The notes under the pieces: model-generated
Databases searched by the model: none
Seen by the model: only the letters and a program-made list of their open reading frames with translations
Told to the model about the DNA's origin: nothing
Position numbers and translations under genes: made by a program
Source of the DNA: Pseudooceanicola sp.
GTDB lineage: Bacteria; Pseudomonadota; Alphaproteobacteria; Rhodobacterales; Rhodobacteraceae
DNA: 43,800 nt
Reading direction: 5' to 3'
Assembly (NCBI GenBank): GCA_002709085.1
Contig: PAPR01000012.1
Span: 1-43,800 of the forward strand
Shown here: positions 8,168-17,422 of the stretch, in pieces
How positions within the stretch are numbered: position 1 is the first letter of the stretch
Layout of the letters: the number at the start of each line of letters is the position of its first letter

Positions 8168-9208
8168 CTAGGGCCGGCGCGGGTTGTCTGCCGCCGGGTC
8201 GCGGCCTTGCGCGGGGTCGGAAGGATCGTTCTCCGGCTGCGCCATAACGCCTGCGCGCTGGGCCGCGCGATCTATTGCGGCGAGGACCTGATCCTCGGCC
8301 ACGTGATGCGGCATGTGGCCGATGCCGGGCAGGGCGGTCAGATGGGCGGAAGGAACATCGCGGGCCAGCGCCTCGGAGTGGATCTCGAGGCTGACGGTGT
8401 CGTCGCCGCTGCCATGCACGATCTCGATTGGCAGGGTCAGGTCGCCGTAGCGTGGGGCGAGGCCTCGCAGCTCTTCGCGCAGGTCGGTGCGCTGCTGGGC
8501 ATTGGCGGTCAGGCTTTGCGGGCGGATGACGAGCGGCGCGCCAATGTACTCGGCGTAGCCAGACGGGGCGTTCTGCGGGGCAAAGACCGCGTCGATCTGC
8601 GCCTTCACGTAGGTCTCGCTGACCCAGGCTGAGGCCACCCAGGCGAGGGCCGGGCCGATCACCGGGCGGGCGAGTGTGGCGTAGAACCCGTTCAGATCGC
8701 CGGGCCAGGGGTAGGTCGCGCCGGAGATGTCGACCACGGCTGCCACCCCCTCCGGATGATGCACGGCCCAGGCCATCGCGACCGCCCCGCCAAAGCTTTG
8801 CCCTGCGACGACCGGGTCGTTAAGGCCCAGTTCGCGCGCGGTCGAAACCAACAGGTCGGCCTGATCCTTGAGCGTGACGCCGCGACGGGCGAGGCGTGGG
8901 GTATAGCCCAGCCCCGGACGGTCGATGACGGTGACGCGATACCGATCAGCCAGCCGATCGACGAGCGAAAAGGTGAAGTCCCGCGTGTTGCCCGACGCCC
9001 CGTGCACCAGCACCAGATCCGGCCCCGTTCCGCGCTGAACGTAATGCACACGATGGTCGCCAACCTCGACGAACTGCCCCTCGGGCGGGAAAGCGGACAT
9101 GCCCACTGCCTGCCGATTGATTGCCCGCCAGCCGGTCGCGGCGCCGAAAATGGCGAGCAGAATCAATAGGGCGATCAGTGCCTTATCCACCAATCGTACC
9201 CGGATCAA
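8168..9208 (-). CDS. membrane-anchored alpha/beta hydrolase
   Basis: 346 residues. An N-terminal transmembrane or signal-anchor segment (about residues 9-27) is followed by an alpha/beta-hydrolase domain. Seen: oxyanion segment [14 protein letters not shown], nucleophile elbow GQSFGG (Ser138), the acid in GSGDD (Asp269/270), and the catalytic His in GIGHMPHH (His298). The C-terminal 35 residues are Pro/Asp/Arg-rich and probably disordered. Substrate unknown. The first 26 bases overlap the end of metA; the start was kept because it places the hydrophobic anchor at the N-terminus. It is probably co-transcribed with metA. Confidence 0.85.
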   Translation of the reverse strand: MIRVRLVDKALIALLILLAIFGAATGWRAINRQAVGMSAFPPEGQFVEVGDHRVHYVQRGTGPDLVLVHGASGNTRDFTFSLVDRLADRYRVTVIDRPGLGYTPRLARRGVTLKDQADLLVSTARELGLNDPVVAGQSFGGAVAMAWAVHHPEGVAAVVDISGATYPWPGDLNGFYATLARPVIGPALAWVASAWVSETYVKAQIDAVFAPQNAPSGYAEYIGAPLVIRPQSLTANAQQRTDLREELRGLAPRYGDLTLPIEIVHGSGDDTVSLEIHSEALARDVPSAHLTALPGIGHMPHHVAEDQVLAAIDRAAQRAGVMAQPENDPSDPAQGRDPAADNPRRP

Positions 9209-10106
9209 AGGGCGTGGTCTGGTAAATCTCGTTGATCCAGTTGCCGTAGAGCAGATGCGCGTGGCTGCGCCAGCGGTTCAGCGGCGGTTGGGACGGGTCG
9301 TCGGCAGGGTAGTAATTCATCGGAACCTCAATCGGAGTCCCGTTAGACACGTCCCGATCGTATTCCTGTTTCAGCGTATCGCTATCATATTCGAAATGGT
9401 TGAAGACATAGAGCGCGCGGTGCGCATTATCCTCGATCAGGCAAGGCCCGGTCGTATCGTCACCGAGAAGCGTGGTCAGACCGGGGGCGGCGTCGATGTC
9501 AGACTGCCTGTTCTCTGTCCAGCGGCTGACCGGCACGACGCAGAGGTCCGAAAATCCACGCAGGAACGGGGAAGACCGCGCGAGGTTCTTCTGCGGATAA
9601 CAGCCGAACAGTTTCTCGGGCAGGACATGTTTCGGCACATCGTGGAAATGATGGATCATCGCCATCGCGCCCCAACAGACGCCGAAGGTCGAATGCACAT
9701 GGGTCTGGGTCCAGTTCATCACCTCGACCATCTCGTCCCAATAGGTCACGTCCTCGAAGTCCAGATGTTCGATCGGGGCGCCGGTGATGATGAGACCATC
9801 GAATTTCTCACCGCTCGCCTTCACGTCCGAGAACGGGCGATAAAAGCTCTCCATATGTTCGGCGGCGGTGTTTCGGGTCTGGTGCTCGCTCATCCGCAGC
9901 AGCGACAGTTCGATCTGCAGGGGGGTTGCGCCGATCAACCGGGCGAACTGGTTCTCGGTCTGGATCTTCTTGGGCATCAGGTTAAACAGTGCGATGCGCA
10001 GCGGGCGGATGTCCTGCCGGGAGGCCTGATCCTCGGCCAGCACCATGACGCCCTCGCGTTGTAGGACGTCGTAGGCGGGCAGGTCGGACGGAAGCTTGAT
10101 CGGCAT
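9183..10106 (-). CDS. metA: MetA, homoserine O-acyltransferase (predicted acetyl-CoA specific)
   Basis: 307 residues. MetA activates homoserine at its hydroxyl for methionine synthesis in the cytoplasm. Aligned by eye with E. coli MetA (offset +2), the catalytic triad is present: Cys144 in [10 protein letters not shown], His237 and Glu239 in NHFEYD. The residue equivalent to E. coli Gly111 is Glu113 ([12 protein letters not shown]). In characterised MetA proteins Glu at this site goes with acetyl-CoA use and Gly with succinyl-CoA, so O-acetylhomoserine is the predicted product, which would make the usual succinyltransferase label wrong here. An AAGAAGAGG ribosome-binding site precedes the ATG. 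It follows a P-loop ATPase gene by only 42 bases. Confidence 0.95.
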   Translation of the reverse strand: MPIKLPSDLPAYDVLQREGVMVLAEDQASRQDIRPLRIALFNLMPKKIQTENQFARLIGATPLQIELSLLRMSEHQTRNTAAEHMESFYRPFSDVKASGEKFDGLIITGAPIEHLDFEDVTYWDEMVEVMNWTQTHVHSTFGVCWGAMAMIHHFHDVPKHVLPEKLFGCYPQKNLARSSPFLRGFSDLCVVPVSRWTENRQSDIDAAPGLTTLLGDDTTGPCLIEDNAHRALYVFNHFEYDSDTLKQEYDRDVSNGTPIEVPMNYYPADDPSQPPLNRWRSHAHLLYGNWINEIYQTTPFDPGTIGG

Positions 10107-10148
10107 GGCGGGCCTCTTCTTGGGTGGAGGTCGAAGATAAGTGTGCGA

Positions 10149-11006
10149 TCAGCGTCGCTCAAGGGCGCGGGCAATCAGCGTGGTGAAATCGCCCTCGCTG
10201 CGGATATTGGTGACCTCGTCGGCGGTGACGGTGACGCCGTGCCGGGCCATCGCCGCATAACGGGGCTGGCGGTGATCCAAGGCGCGCGAATAGGTCCAGC
10301 GGACAAAGGCGTCGGGGTCCACGTCACCCTCGACCGCGCCCGTCTCGGCCAGGTAGTCGTGCCAGGCACCCAGCAGGAAGTCAGCCTGATAATACATCGG
10401 TTTCGGTGCGCGATCAAAGCGTCGGACAAGTTCTGATTTATGCGCCTCGTCGCCTTTGATCCAGACCAGCAAGGCGAGGTCGGACAACGCCGAGAGGACC
10501 GGATCGTCGGGATCGTCCGGGTCCACGACTTCGCAGATCGACCCGCCGCTGTCGCAGACAAAATTCGGATAGCCGTAAAGCTGCACGGCGCGCGCGGCAA
10601 AACGGTCGGTGTCGTGCAGGGCGGCGATCTCGGCCGCCTCGTGCTGGCGTTGGCGCGCGCAATACAGATCGAACGGCAACCCGCCCTTCTCCGCGCTGCC
10701 CGGCTTGCCGAGGTAGGTTGAAAGCGGCGCAAGATTGTCGAACGTGATGTTCGAGCCGATGTAGATCGAATCCGACATCAAGAGGTCGCGCAGAAAGGGC
10801 ACCTGCATGGCATGGGCCTTGGCATTGTCGGCGATCAACTCGCCCATGTAGCGCGTACCGATGCGGTAATCGACCGAGTAGTGAAACCACGATCCGGACT
10901 CGCGCAGCAGGTTCGACACATGGGTCTTGCCCAGCCCCGACATGCCAAACAACACGACCCGCTTATGCGCCGCCTTGGTCCAGTCGTCGGGGGTTTGGTA
11001 GATCAT
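10149..11006 (-). CDS. P-loop ATPase of unknown role
   Basis: 285 residues. The start at 11006 is supported by GGAG about 8 bases upstream; the frame stays open far upstream inside the DMT gene. Walker A is GMSGLGKT (residues 21-28), after a beta strand RVVLF, as in small kinases. Further on, FVCDSGGSICEV, LLVWIKGDEAHKSELVRRF and PKPMYYQADFL suggest a kinase-like or nucleotidase-like fold, and the protein appears soluble. I recognise no assigned function. It lies directly upstream of metA (42 bases) on the same strand, so a link to methionine metabolism is possible but unproven. Confidence 0.8.
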   Translation of the reverse strand: MIYQTPDDWTKAAHKRVVLFGMSGLGKTHVSNLLRESGSWFHYSVDYRIGTRYMGELIADNAKAHAMQVPFLRDLLMSDSIYIGSNITFDNLAPLSTYLGKPGSAEKGGLPFDLYCARQRQHEAAEIAALHDTDRFAARAVQLYGYPNFVCDSGGSICEVVDPDDPDDPVLSALSDLALLVWIKGDEAHKSELVRRFDRAPKPMYYQADFLLGAWHDYLAETGAVEGDVDPDAFVRWTYSRALDHRQPRYAAMARHGVTVTADEVTNIRSEGDFTTLIARALERR

Positions 11007-11059
11007 ATCGTCAGCTCCGCCGCAGTGTCCGGCTTTGCTAAGGGGCGGAATGGACAGGG

Positions 11060-11980
11060 TCAAACCCCAATTCGTCGCCCCCACATCCTGCGCAGGACCC
11101 GCCCGTCCAGCACCACGAGCCCCAAGGCCAGCACAACGAACCCGATCAGGTGACGCGACAGCAGGTCCTCGCCCAGCACGACGTAGCCCAGAGTAATCGC
11201 CACCGGAACTAGCAGCAGCGTCACCAGCATCGCGTTGCCGCTGCCCGCCTTGGCGAGGATCGAATAATAGAGCAGGTAGGCCACCCCGGTCGCCATCAGG
11301 CTGCAATATCCCAGCGCGAGCCAGGTGCGGGGGGCGAGCGCCAGGCTCGGCGGTCCTTCCATCGTCCAGGCCAGTGGCAGCATCACCAGCGTCGAACAGG
11401 TCAGCATCCCCGTCGCCGCGACCATCGGTTTGAGGTGCGTGAGCTTGCTGCGCGCAAAGCTGCCCGCCAGGGCGTAGCACAGGGTGGCCGACAGAACGGA
11501 AAGCTGCGCGAGGGAGCGCAGGTCGATATGCGTCAGCGCGCCAAAGCCCATGGCGATAATCACCCCCAGCAATCCCAGTAGCACGCCCGCTCCCTTGCGC
11601 GCGGTCAGCCGTTCGTCGGCAAACAGCAGTGAGGCCACCACCACGCCGAAGACCGCCGTGCACGAGTTAAAGATCGCGGTCAGCCCGGTTTCAATATGCA
11701 ACTGTCCCCATGCCAGAAATAAAAACGGCAGGACATTGTTCAGCACGCCCATGATCAGGAACGACAGCCAGAGCCATGGGTCGCGCGGCACCCGTTGGCC
11801 GGAGGCCAGCACGACGATCCACAGCAACCCCATGGCCCAGGCGACGCGGTGCAGCACCAGCGTAAAGGGTCCGATTTCGTCAAGCGCGATGCGCGCGCCC
11901 ATAAAGGACGCTCCCCAGATCATCGCCAGCATGATCAGTTGGACCCAGGCGCTCCCGGACATGGATTTTTGTTGTATCAT
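11060..11980 (-). CDS. EamA/DMT-family permease
   Basis: 306 residues with about ten hydrophobic segments arranged as two EamA repeats: residues 15-140 with MIWGASFMGARIAL, and 155-290 with SGNAMLVTLLLVPVAITLGYVVLGEDL. This is the drug/metabolite exporter superfamily; members export amino acids or other small metabolites across the inner membrane. Substrate cannot be predicted. The conserved WGASF and the Pro/Gly-rich end of each repeat are visible. It precedes the P-loop ATPase gene by about 53 bases and follows a second DMT gene, so the two exporters form a tandem pair of diverged paralogues. Confidence 0.9.
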   Translation of the reverse strand: MIQQKSMSGSAWVQLIMLAMIWGASFMGARIALDEIGPFTLVLHRVAWAMGLLWIVVLASGQRVPRDPWLWLSFLIMGVLNNVLPFLFLAWGQLHIETGLTAIFNSCTAVFGVVVASLLFADERLTARKGAGVLLGLLGVIIAMGFGALTHIDLRSLAQLSVLSATLCYALAGSFARSKLTHLKPMVAATGMLTCSTLVMLPLAWTMEGPPSLALAPRTWLALGYCSLMATGVAYLLYYSILAKAGSGNAMLVTLLLVPVAITLGYVVLGEDLLSRHLIGFVVLALGLVVLDGRVLRRMWGRRIGV

Positions 11981-12048
11981 AGTGGCATTAGCCTCGTCGG
12001 AGCATCATGGACCAACCCGGAAGTTGCGCATTGGCCCGGTGCATGGGG

Positions 12049-12990
12049 TCAGATCCGCGCGCGTTTTTCGCCGCGCAAGTTCATGTAGTTGGCGCCAAAG
12101 ATGATGACCGCCCCGATCAGGACAAAGGGATCCAGCGGCTCGGCATATAGAAACAGCCCGAGCACGGCAGCCGAAGGCAAGCGCAGGAAATCCATCGGCG
12201 ACACCACCGAGGCGGGCGCGATCGACAGGGCCGAGGTGACGCAGAAATGCGCGAACAAGCCCGCGAACCCCACGACCACCGCCACCGGCCAGAGTGCTGC
12301 AGAGGGAACCACGAAATCACCGTCGATGCCGGCGCAGATAATTCCGAAGACTGCCTGCAGGACGGTCAGCCAGAACAGGATGCAGATGGTCGGGATATCG
12401 CGCGTGAGCCGCTTGGTCGCGATAATGGTTCCCGCAAAGGCGATAGCGCAGGCGGCAGCCGCGATCAGACCGGGCGAGAGCGTTTGCGTGCCCGGACGTG
12501 AGATCAGCAAAATGCCCGCAAAGCCCACGAGACCAACCAGCATGCGCCGACGGGTCATCGTCTCGCCCAGCAGCAGCGGCGATAGCATCAGCACCCACAG
12601 CGGCGTCGTGAACTCCAGCGCAAAGACCTGGGCCAGCGGAATCACGGTGATGGCGTAAAACCACAGGTTCTGGCCGGTAAAATGCGCGGCATTGCGGAGG
12701 AACTGCAGCTTGAAGCGGTAGGTTGTGATCTGCGACCAGGTTCCGGTCGCCGAAATTACCACGCAGATGATCACGATTCCGGTCACGCTGCGCCAGGTCA
12801 TGATCTCAAAGGTGTCCAGTTCGGGCGACAGAGCGCGGCCTGCCACCGCCATGGTCAGGAAGGACAGGATCGCGCCTATCATCCAAAGCGCGGCGCGCAG
12901 GGTGTTCGAACGGGATGCTGGATCGGTTGAAGGGGCGTCGGTCATCGGGACGGGATCTTGCTGGGGGGCCGGAACGGGTCGTCGCGGCAT
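12049..12990 (-). CDS. EamA/DMT-family permease (second copy)
   Basis: 313 residues with a polar N-terminus of about 30 residues and roughly ten membrane helices in two EamA repeats. Seen: ALWMIGAILSFLTMAVAGRAL, the NLWFYAITVIPLAQVFALEFTTPLWVLMLSPLLLGE segment typical of RhaT/YdcZ-like members with QVFALEF in helix 4, and SALSIAPASVVSPMDFLRLPSAAVLGLFLYAEPLDPF in the second repeat. That pattern is common in alphaproteobacterial DMT proteins of unknown substrate. The ATG at 12945 (MTDAPSTD) is an alternative start that removes 15 residues; neither start has a strong ribosome-binding site. It lies 68 bases upstream of the other DMT gene. Confidence 0.9.
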   Translation of the reverse strand: MPRRPVPAPQQDPVPMTDAPSTDPASRSNTLRAALWMIGAILSFLTMAVAGRALSPELDTFEIMTWRSVTGIVIICVVISATGTWSQITTYRFKLQFLRNAAHFTGQNLWFYAITVIPLAQVFALEFTTPLWVLMLSPLLLGETMTRRRMLVGLVGFAGILLISRPGTQTLSPGLIAAAACAIAFAGTIIATKRLTRDIPTICILFWLTVLQAVFGIICAGIDGDFVVPSAALWPVAVVVGFAGLFAHFCVTSALSIAPASVVSPMDFLRLPSAAVLGLFLYAEPLDPFVLIGAVIIFGANYMNLRGEKRARI

Positions 12991-13065
12991 TCGCGCGACC
13001 CTAGCAGCGCGCGTCTTGGTGTCCAGACGCCGCGAAGGCCAAAGGCACGTAGGTCCGCCTTTGCA

Positions 13066-13095
13066 TTGACATATTCAAATGTTTATTTGCATGAT
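13066..13095 (+). promoter_or_regulatory. possible hemA promoter
   Basis: TTGACA (13066-13071), 18 bases, then CATGAT (13090-13095) in the most AT-rich part of the gap. The -35 is perfect and the -10 weak. It would give a leader of roughly 290 bases. Confidence 0.4.
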
Positions 13096-13098
13096 TGC

Positions 13099-13114
13099 AT
13101 CAAGTGATCTTGAT
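13099..13114. promoter_or_regulatory. perfect palindrome ATCAAG-TGAT-CTTGAT, candidate operator
   Basis: A 6+6 bp inverted repeat with a 4-base centre sits immediately downstream of the predicted hemA promoter. It resembles FNR/CRP-family geometry but has the wrong half-site order for FNR (TTGAT-N4-ATCAA). The regulator is unknown. Confidence 0.4.
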
Positions 13115-13344
13115 AGCCCATGTATTTCGCTTGGACCGGCAGCATGCATTGCCACGGGCAGGCAGACTGAGACGGGAAGAGGCGTGACGCGACGTAATAG
13201 TAGAGGAGGTGTGCGCCAAAGCGGCCGAAAGCTGCGATTTCTAGGATGCAGGACCTGGGGGGCGTCAATTTGTAACCTGCACATGAAGAGCGGGACGACT
13301 TAAAAGAATTCCAATTCTCAACCGACGGTGATAGCACCGGATCG

Positions 13345-13367
13345 CCTGACCCTTGTTCGGGGTCGGG
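13345..13367 (+). promoter_or_regulatory. hairpin just before the hemA ribosome-binding site
   Basis: CCTGACCC (13345-13352) pairs with GGGTCGGG (13360-13367) as 8 bp with one U-G pair, ending about 9 bases before AAGGAGG. It may affect translation initiation or be incidental. Confidence 0.3.
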
Positions 13368-13389
13368 TGAAGATCAAGGAGGGACGCCC

Positions 13390-14613
13390 GTGACTTACGA
13401 GGCACAACTGGATCAGGCACTCGGACAATTGCACGACGAAGGCCGCTACCGGACCTTCATCGACATCGTGCGTCACAATGGTCAATTTCCTCACGCCACG
13501 TGGCGGCGCCCCGATGGATCAGAGCAGCCCGTGACCGTCTGGTGCGGCAATGACTATCTCGGAATGGGTCAGCATCCGGTGGTTCTGGCGGCCATGCATG
13601 AGGCGCTTGACGCAGTGGGCGCGGGCTCCGGCGGAACGCGCAATATCTCCGGCACCACCCTGTATCACAAGGCTTTGGAGGCCGAACTTGCCGATTTGCA
13701 TGGCAAGGAGTCAGCCTTGCTGTTTACCTCGGCCTATATCGCCAATGACGCGACGCTCTCGACCCTGCCCAAGCTCTTCCCCGGCCTGATCATCTATTCG
13801 GACTCCCTTAATCATGCCTCCATGATCGAAGGCGTGCGCCGCAACGGCGGGGCCAAGCGCATTTTCCGTCATAACGATGTCGACCACCTGCGCGAATTGC
13901 TGGCGGCGGACGATCCGGCGGCACCAAAGATTATCGCCTTTGAGTCGGTTTATTCCATGGACGGCGATTTCGGCCCGATCCGCGAGCTTTGCGATCTGGC
14001 GGATGAATTCGGCGCGCTGACCTATATCGACGAGGTGCATGCAGTCGGCATGTACGGCCCGCGCGGCGGTGGTGTCACCGAACGCGACGGATTGGCGGAC
14101 CGCATCGACATCATCAATGGCACCCTGGCCAAGGCCTACGGCGTCATGGGCGGCTATATCGCGGCCTCGGCCAAGATGTGCGACGCGATCCGCTCCTATG
14201 CGCCGGGGTTTATCTTTACCACCTCGCTGCCGCCTGCGGTTGCGGCCGGTGCGGCGGCATCGGTCAAGCATCTGAAATCGGATCAGGCCCTGCGCGACCT
14301 GCACCAGCAACAGGCACGCATCCTCAAGACCCGGCTCAAGGGTCTCGGCCTGCCGCTGATCGACCACGGGAGCCATATCGTCCCGGTGATCGTTGGCAAT
14401 CCGGTCCACACCAAGCTGCTCTCGGATATGCTGTTGGACGACAATGGCATCTACGTGCAGCCGATCAACTTCCCGACCGTGCCGCGCGGGACCGAGCGGT
14501 TGCGCTTTACGCCTTCGCCGGTACATGGCCCCGAAGAGATGGACAGGTTGGTCAAGGCGATGGATTCGCTCTGGTCGCATTGCGCGCTGAACCGCCAAGA
14601 GCTCGCCGGTTAA
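13390..14613 (+). CDS. hemA: 5-aminolevulinate synthase
   Basis: 407 residues starting at GTG, chosen because a perfect AAGGAGG lies at the right distance. ALAS condenses glycine and succinyl-CoA to 5-aminolevulinate, the first step of tetrapyrrole synthesis in alphaproteobacteria (Shemin pathway), using PLP. Seen: [22 protein letters not shown], the PLP pocket with [16 protein letters not shown], and the PLP lysine Lys248 in [14 protein letters not shown], at the same number as in the Rhodobacter capsulatus enzyme. The C-terminal [19 protein letters not shown] is also typical. No bacteriochlorophyll genes occur in the window, so phototrophy cannot be inferred. Confidence 0.97.
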   Translation: MTYEAQLDQALGQLHDEGRYRTFIDIVRHNGQFPHATWRRPDGSEQPVTVWCGNDYLGMGQHPVVLAAMHEALDAVGAGSGGTRNISGTTLYHKALEAELADLHGKESALLFTSAYIANDATLSTLPKLFPGLIIYSDSLNHASMIEGVRRNGGAKRIFRHNDVDHLRELLAADDPAAPKIIAFESVYSMDGDFGPIRELCDLADEFGALTYIDEVHAVGMYGPRGGGVTERDGLADRIDIINGTLAKAYGVMGGYIAASAKMCDAIRSYAPGFIFTTSLPPAVAAGAAASVKHLKSDQALRDLHQQQARILKTRLKGLGLPLIDHGSHIVPVIVGNPVHTKLLSDMLLDDNGIYVQPINFPTVPRGTERLRFTPSPVHGPEEMDRLVKAMDSLWSHCALNRQELAG

Positions 14614-14858
14614 GGTCGAGGCGTGACCGGGTAGGGGGGGGCTTCAGCGAGAATCTGCAGCTTGTGGACAAAATTTGGGCAGCCACAACCCCTTGTATGT
14701 AGACCTCTTGGGCAGTTTCAGGCCTAAACCCGCCGTTAATTCCCCGAAACAACCCTTTTGATAGAAAACTCCTTGAATCGTGATAGGCTGTTGTAAACAA
14801 AGAGCCGGACTCGAATCGGGGTGATAACGAGTCGGTATATCGCGGATGGGGCAGCGGG

Positions 14859-16145
14859 ATGATGCGGCGTAAGGCGAAACCGAAGCTGGGTGAAGACGTA
14901 GTCCAGCCCAAGGGATTCGATGATTATGAGCTGAAGCTCGGCGACATGATGCGCGGTGAACGTGCAACCATGGGCAAATCGCTGCTGGATGTTCAGCGCG
15001 AACTTCGGATCAAGGCCACCTATATTTCTGCCATCGAAAACTGTGACCCGGATGCCTTTGAGACGCCCGGTTTCATCGCCGGTTACGTGCGCTCTTACGC
15101 GCGATACCTCGACATCGACCCGGATCGCGCCTTTGGTCAGTTTTGCGGCGAAAGCGGGTTTTCGCCCGTGCACGGCATGTCCGACGCCGCCTCCGGCAGC
15201 AAGGTCGCAAGCTCGCGCAAGGCCTCCGATGCCGACCTGATCAGCCCGCGCAAGAAACCGATTGACCCGCTGGCCTCGGCCACACCGTTCCTTCCGGACC
15301 GCGAAAGTTTTCTGTCGCGGGTCGAGCCCGGCGCGCTCGGCTCTGTCGCTGTTTTGATCGCGTTGATCGGCGCGATCGGGTACGGCGGCTGGTCCGTCCT
15401 GACCGAAGTGCAGCGCGTGCAGTTCGCACCCGTCGAACAGGCGCCGGACGTCCTCAGCGATCTCGACCCGATCAAGGCGGCGCCCGGCAGCACCTTGCCG
15501 ACCGGGCCGGACCTCGTGTCGACGTCGGGTCGCGCCTCGGACGGGCTGGACCGCCTTTACCGCCCCGAAGCGCTGGATGTCCCCGTTCTGGTGGCGCGGG
15601 ACGGTGCGATTTCGACCCTCAATCCGTCCGAGATGGGCACGATGGGGCGTAGGGATATAGCTGATGCCGAACCTGTGGTTCCCGGCTCTGCCGAAGATCG
15701 CGCCGTGGCGATGGCGCTTGCCGGCTTGGGCGATTTCGCCTCGACTGAACCGGGTGAACCGGTCGCGACCGCAACGACACCGCGCGTTACCGAAAATCCC
15801 GGCCCCGGCGTGACGCTGGTGGCCGTGCGCCCGGCCTGGGTGCGGGTCAGCGCCGCGGATGGCACCGTGGTCTTTGAGAAGATCCTCGACGCTGGCGAAG
15901 AATACGAGGTCCCCCTGACCGAAGAGCCGCCGCTGCTGCGCGCAGGCATGTCCGGATCGCTCTACGTCTCTGTTGAGGGCGAATTGCGCGGCCCGCTTGG
16001 TCCCGGCACGTCGACCATCCGCAATGTTGCGCTGGACAGCACGGCGATGAAGGACGGCTACGAGGTCGCGGACCTTGCGGCGGACCCGGTGGCCGAGGAA
16101 GTCATGCTCGCCAAGGCCAAGCAGCTCGACACGCCCACCCGCTGA
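14859..16145 (+). CDS. RodZ-like helix-turn-helix membrane protein (DUF4115-type C-terminus)
   Basis: 428 residues. An N-terminal Cro/CI-like HTH (about residues 36-95: MGKSLLDVQRELRIKATYISAIE) is followed by a polar linker, one transmembrane helix (about 161-183) and a long periplasmic part that ends in a DUF4115-like beta domain (VAVRPAWVRVSAADGTVVFEKILDAGEEYEVP). RodZ couples MreB filaments to the wall-elongation machinery through this architecture; here the periplasmic linker is longer than in E. coli. Two adjacent ATGs are possible starts. A 6-bp inverted repeat GACTCG/CGAGTC (14808-14833) lies in the leader. It lies upstream of ispG, an order also seen elsewhere for rodZ/ispG, which supports the call. 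Confidence 0.85.
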   Translation: MMRRKAKPKLGEDVVQPKGFDDYELKLGDMMRGERATMGKSLLDVQRELRIKATYISAIENCDPDAFETPGFIAGYVRSYARYLDIDPDRAFGQFCGESGFSPVHGMSDAASGSKVASSRKASDADLISPRKKPIDPLASATPFLPDRESFLSRVEPGALGSVAVLIALIGAIGYGGWSVLTEVQRVQFAPVEQAPDVLSDLDPIKAAPGSTLPTGPDLVSTSGRASDGLDRLYRPEALDVPVLVARDGAISTLNPSEMGTMGRRDIADAEPVVPGSAEDRAVAMALAGLGDFASTEPGEPVATATTPRVTENPGPGVTLVAVRPAWVRVSAADGTVVFEKILDAGEEYEVPLTEEPPLLRAGMSGSLYVSVEGELRGPLGPGTSTIRNVALDSTAMKDGYEVADLAADPVAEEVMLAKAKQLDTPTR

Positions 16146-16240
16146 TCCCGTAGCTGTGACCTGATCCGACGGTGCGGCGCATTGCTCCGCCCGGCGTTGC
16201 GCGCTATGGCTGGCCTGATCGCAAAGCCCGCGAGGATCCC

Positions 16241-17368
16241 ATGTCGCACAATCCCATCCGCCCCTGGCGCAACATCGACCGCCGCAAGAGCCGCCAGATC
16301 ATGGTCGGCAGCGTCCCCGTCGGGGGCGATGCGCCGATTTCCGTCCAGACGATGACCAATACCGACAGCGCGGATGTCGCGGCAACCGTGGCGCAGATCC
16401 AGCGTGCGGCAGAGGCGGGGGCCGACATTGTCCGCGTCTCCACCCCCGATCAGGCCGCGACCAAAGCGCTGAAAGATATCGTGCGCGAAAGCCCGGTGCC
16501 GATCGTCGCCGACATCCATTTCCACTACAAGCGCGCGATTGAAGCGGCAGAGGCCGGCGCGGCCTGCCTGCGGATCAACCCCGGCAATATCGGCGATGAA
16601 AAGCGCGTGGCCGAGGTCGTTCGCGCCGCCAAGGACCACGGCTGTTCCATCCGCATCGGGGTCAACGCCGGATCGCTGGAAAAGCACCTGCTGGAGAAAT
16701 ACGGCGAGCCCTGTCCCGCCGCCATGGTGGAAAGCGGCATGGATCACATCCGCATCCTTCAGGACCATGATTTCCATGAGTTCAAGATCAGCGTGAAGGC
16801 CTCCGACGTCTTCATGGCCGCTGCCGCCTACCAGCAGTTGGCGGACGCGACGGATGCGCCGATCCACCTCGGGATTACCGAGGCGGGCGGCCTGACCTCC
16901 GGCACGATCAAGAGCGCGATCGGTATGGGCAACCTTTTGTGGATGGGCATCGGCGACACCCTGCGCGTTTCGCTCTCCGCCGACCCGGTCGAAGAGGTCA
17001 AGGTCGGTTTCGAGATTCTCAAATCGCTTGGCCTGCGCCATCGCGGGGTCAACATCATCTCCTGCCCATCCTGCGCGCGGCAAGGGTTCGACGTCATCAA
17101 GACCGTCGAGGCCCTGGAGCAGCGGTTGGAGCATATCAAGACCCCGATGAGCCTGTCGATCATCGGATGCGTGGTCAATGGACCGGGCGAGGCGCTGATG
17201 ACGGACGTGGGCTTTACCGGCGGCGGCGCTGGCTCTGGCATGGTCTATCTTGCGGGCAAGCAGAGCCACAAGATGAGCAACGATCAGATGGTCGATCACA
17301 TCGTCGAAGCGGTCGAAAAGCGCGCCGAAGAGATCGAGAGGGAAAGCGCCGCGCAGGCGGCTGAGTAG
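16241..17368 (+). CDS. ispG: 4-hydroxy-3-methylbut-2-en-1-yl diphosphate synthase
   Basis: 375 residues. IspG (GcpE) reductively opens MEcPP to HMBPP in the MEP isoprenoid pathway with a [4Fe-4S] cluster. The cluster ligands are visible: Cys275 and Cys278 in [10 protein letters not shown], Cys310 in [11 protein letters not shown], and Glu317, the fourth ligand. The N-terminal TIM-barrel part has [17 protein letters not shown] and LRINPGNIG. It is the compact two-domain bacterial form. The start was placed at MSHNPIRPW because GAGG lies 6 bases upstream and earlier in-frame residues are not conserved. It follows the rodZ-like gene after about 95 bases. Confidence 0.97.
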   Translation: MSHNPIRPWRNIDRRKSRQIMVGSVPVGGDAPISVQTMTNTDSADVAATVAQIQRAAEAGADIVRVSTPDQAATKALKDIVRESPVPIVADIHFHYKRAIEAAEAGAACLRINPGNIGDEKRVAEVVRAAKDHGCSIRIGVNAGSLEKHLLEKYGEPCPAAMVESGMDHIRILQDHDFHEFKISVKASDVFMAAAAYQQLADATDAPIHLGITEAGGLTSGTIKSAIGMGNLLWMGIGDTLRVSLSADPVEEVKVGFEILKSLGLRHRGVNIISCPSCARQGFDVIKTVEALEQRLEHIKTPMSLSIIGCVVNGPGEALMTDVGFTGGGAGSGMVYLAGKQSHKMSNDQMVDHIVEAVEKRAEEIERESAAQAAE

Positions 17369-17422
17369 CTCGGCGCGCGATTTGTCGAGGAAACAGACCG
17401 CTCGATCTGCTATGTTCTCGAT

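Larger units (their letters stand above)
12991..13389. other. 399-base hemA upstream region
   Basis: No supported gene; the short frames here have no coding signature. The stretch holds an AT-rich promoter-like zone (13061-13120), a perfect palindrome and a hairpin before the hemA ribosome-binding site, listed separately. The long leader suggests that hemA is regulated at more than one level. Confidence 0.5.

Noticed and set aside
7284-8171. Plus-strand open frame opposite ppk2
   Set aside because: Shadow of the PPK2 coding frame; no ribosome-binding site or motif.
9099-10064. Plus-strand frame of 321 codons opposite metA
   Set aside because: MetA on the minus strand has all catalytic residues; the opposite frame shows no family signature.
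10107-10148. A SAM-responsive riboswitch before metA
   Set aside because: The gap to the upstream gene is only 42 bases, with no room or visible fold for known SAM aptamers of alphaproteobacteria.
13081-13120. Canonical FNR box upstream of hemA
   Set aside because: The palindrome there has ATCAAG...CTTGAT half-sites, not TTGAT-N4-ATCAA; reported only as an unknown operator.
13711-14598. Minus-strand frame opposite hemA
   Set aside because: Shadow; hemA is certain from its PLP motifs and ribosome-binding site.
16058-17299. Minus-strand frame of 413 codons opposite ispG
   Set aside because: Shadow; the plus strand carries the complete ispG with cluster cysteines.
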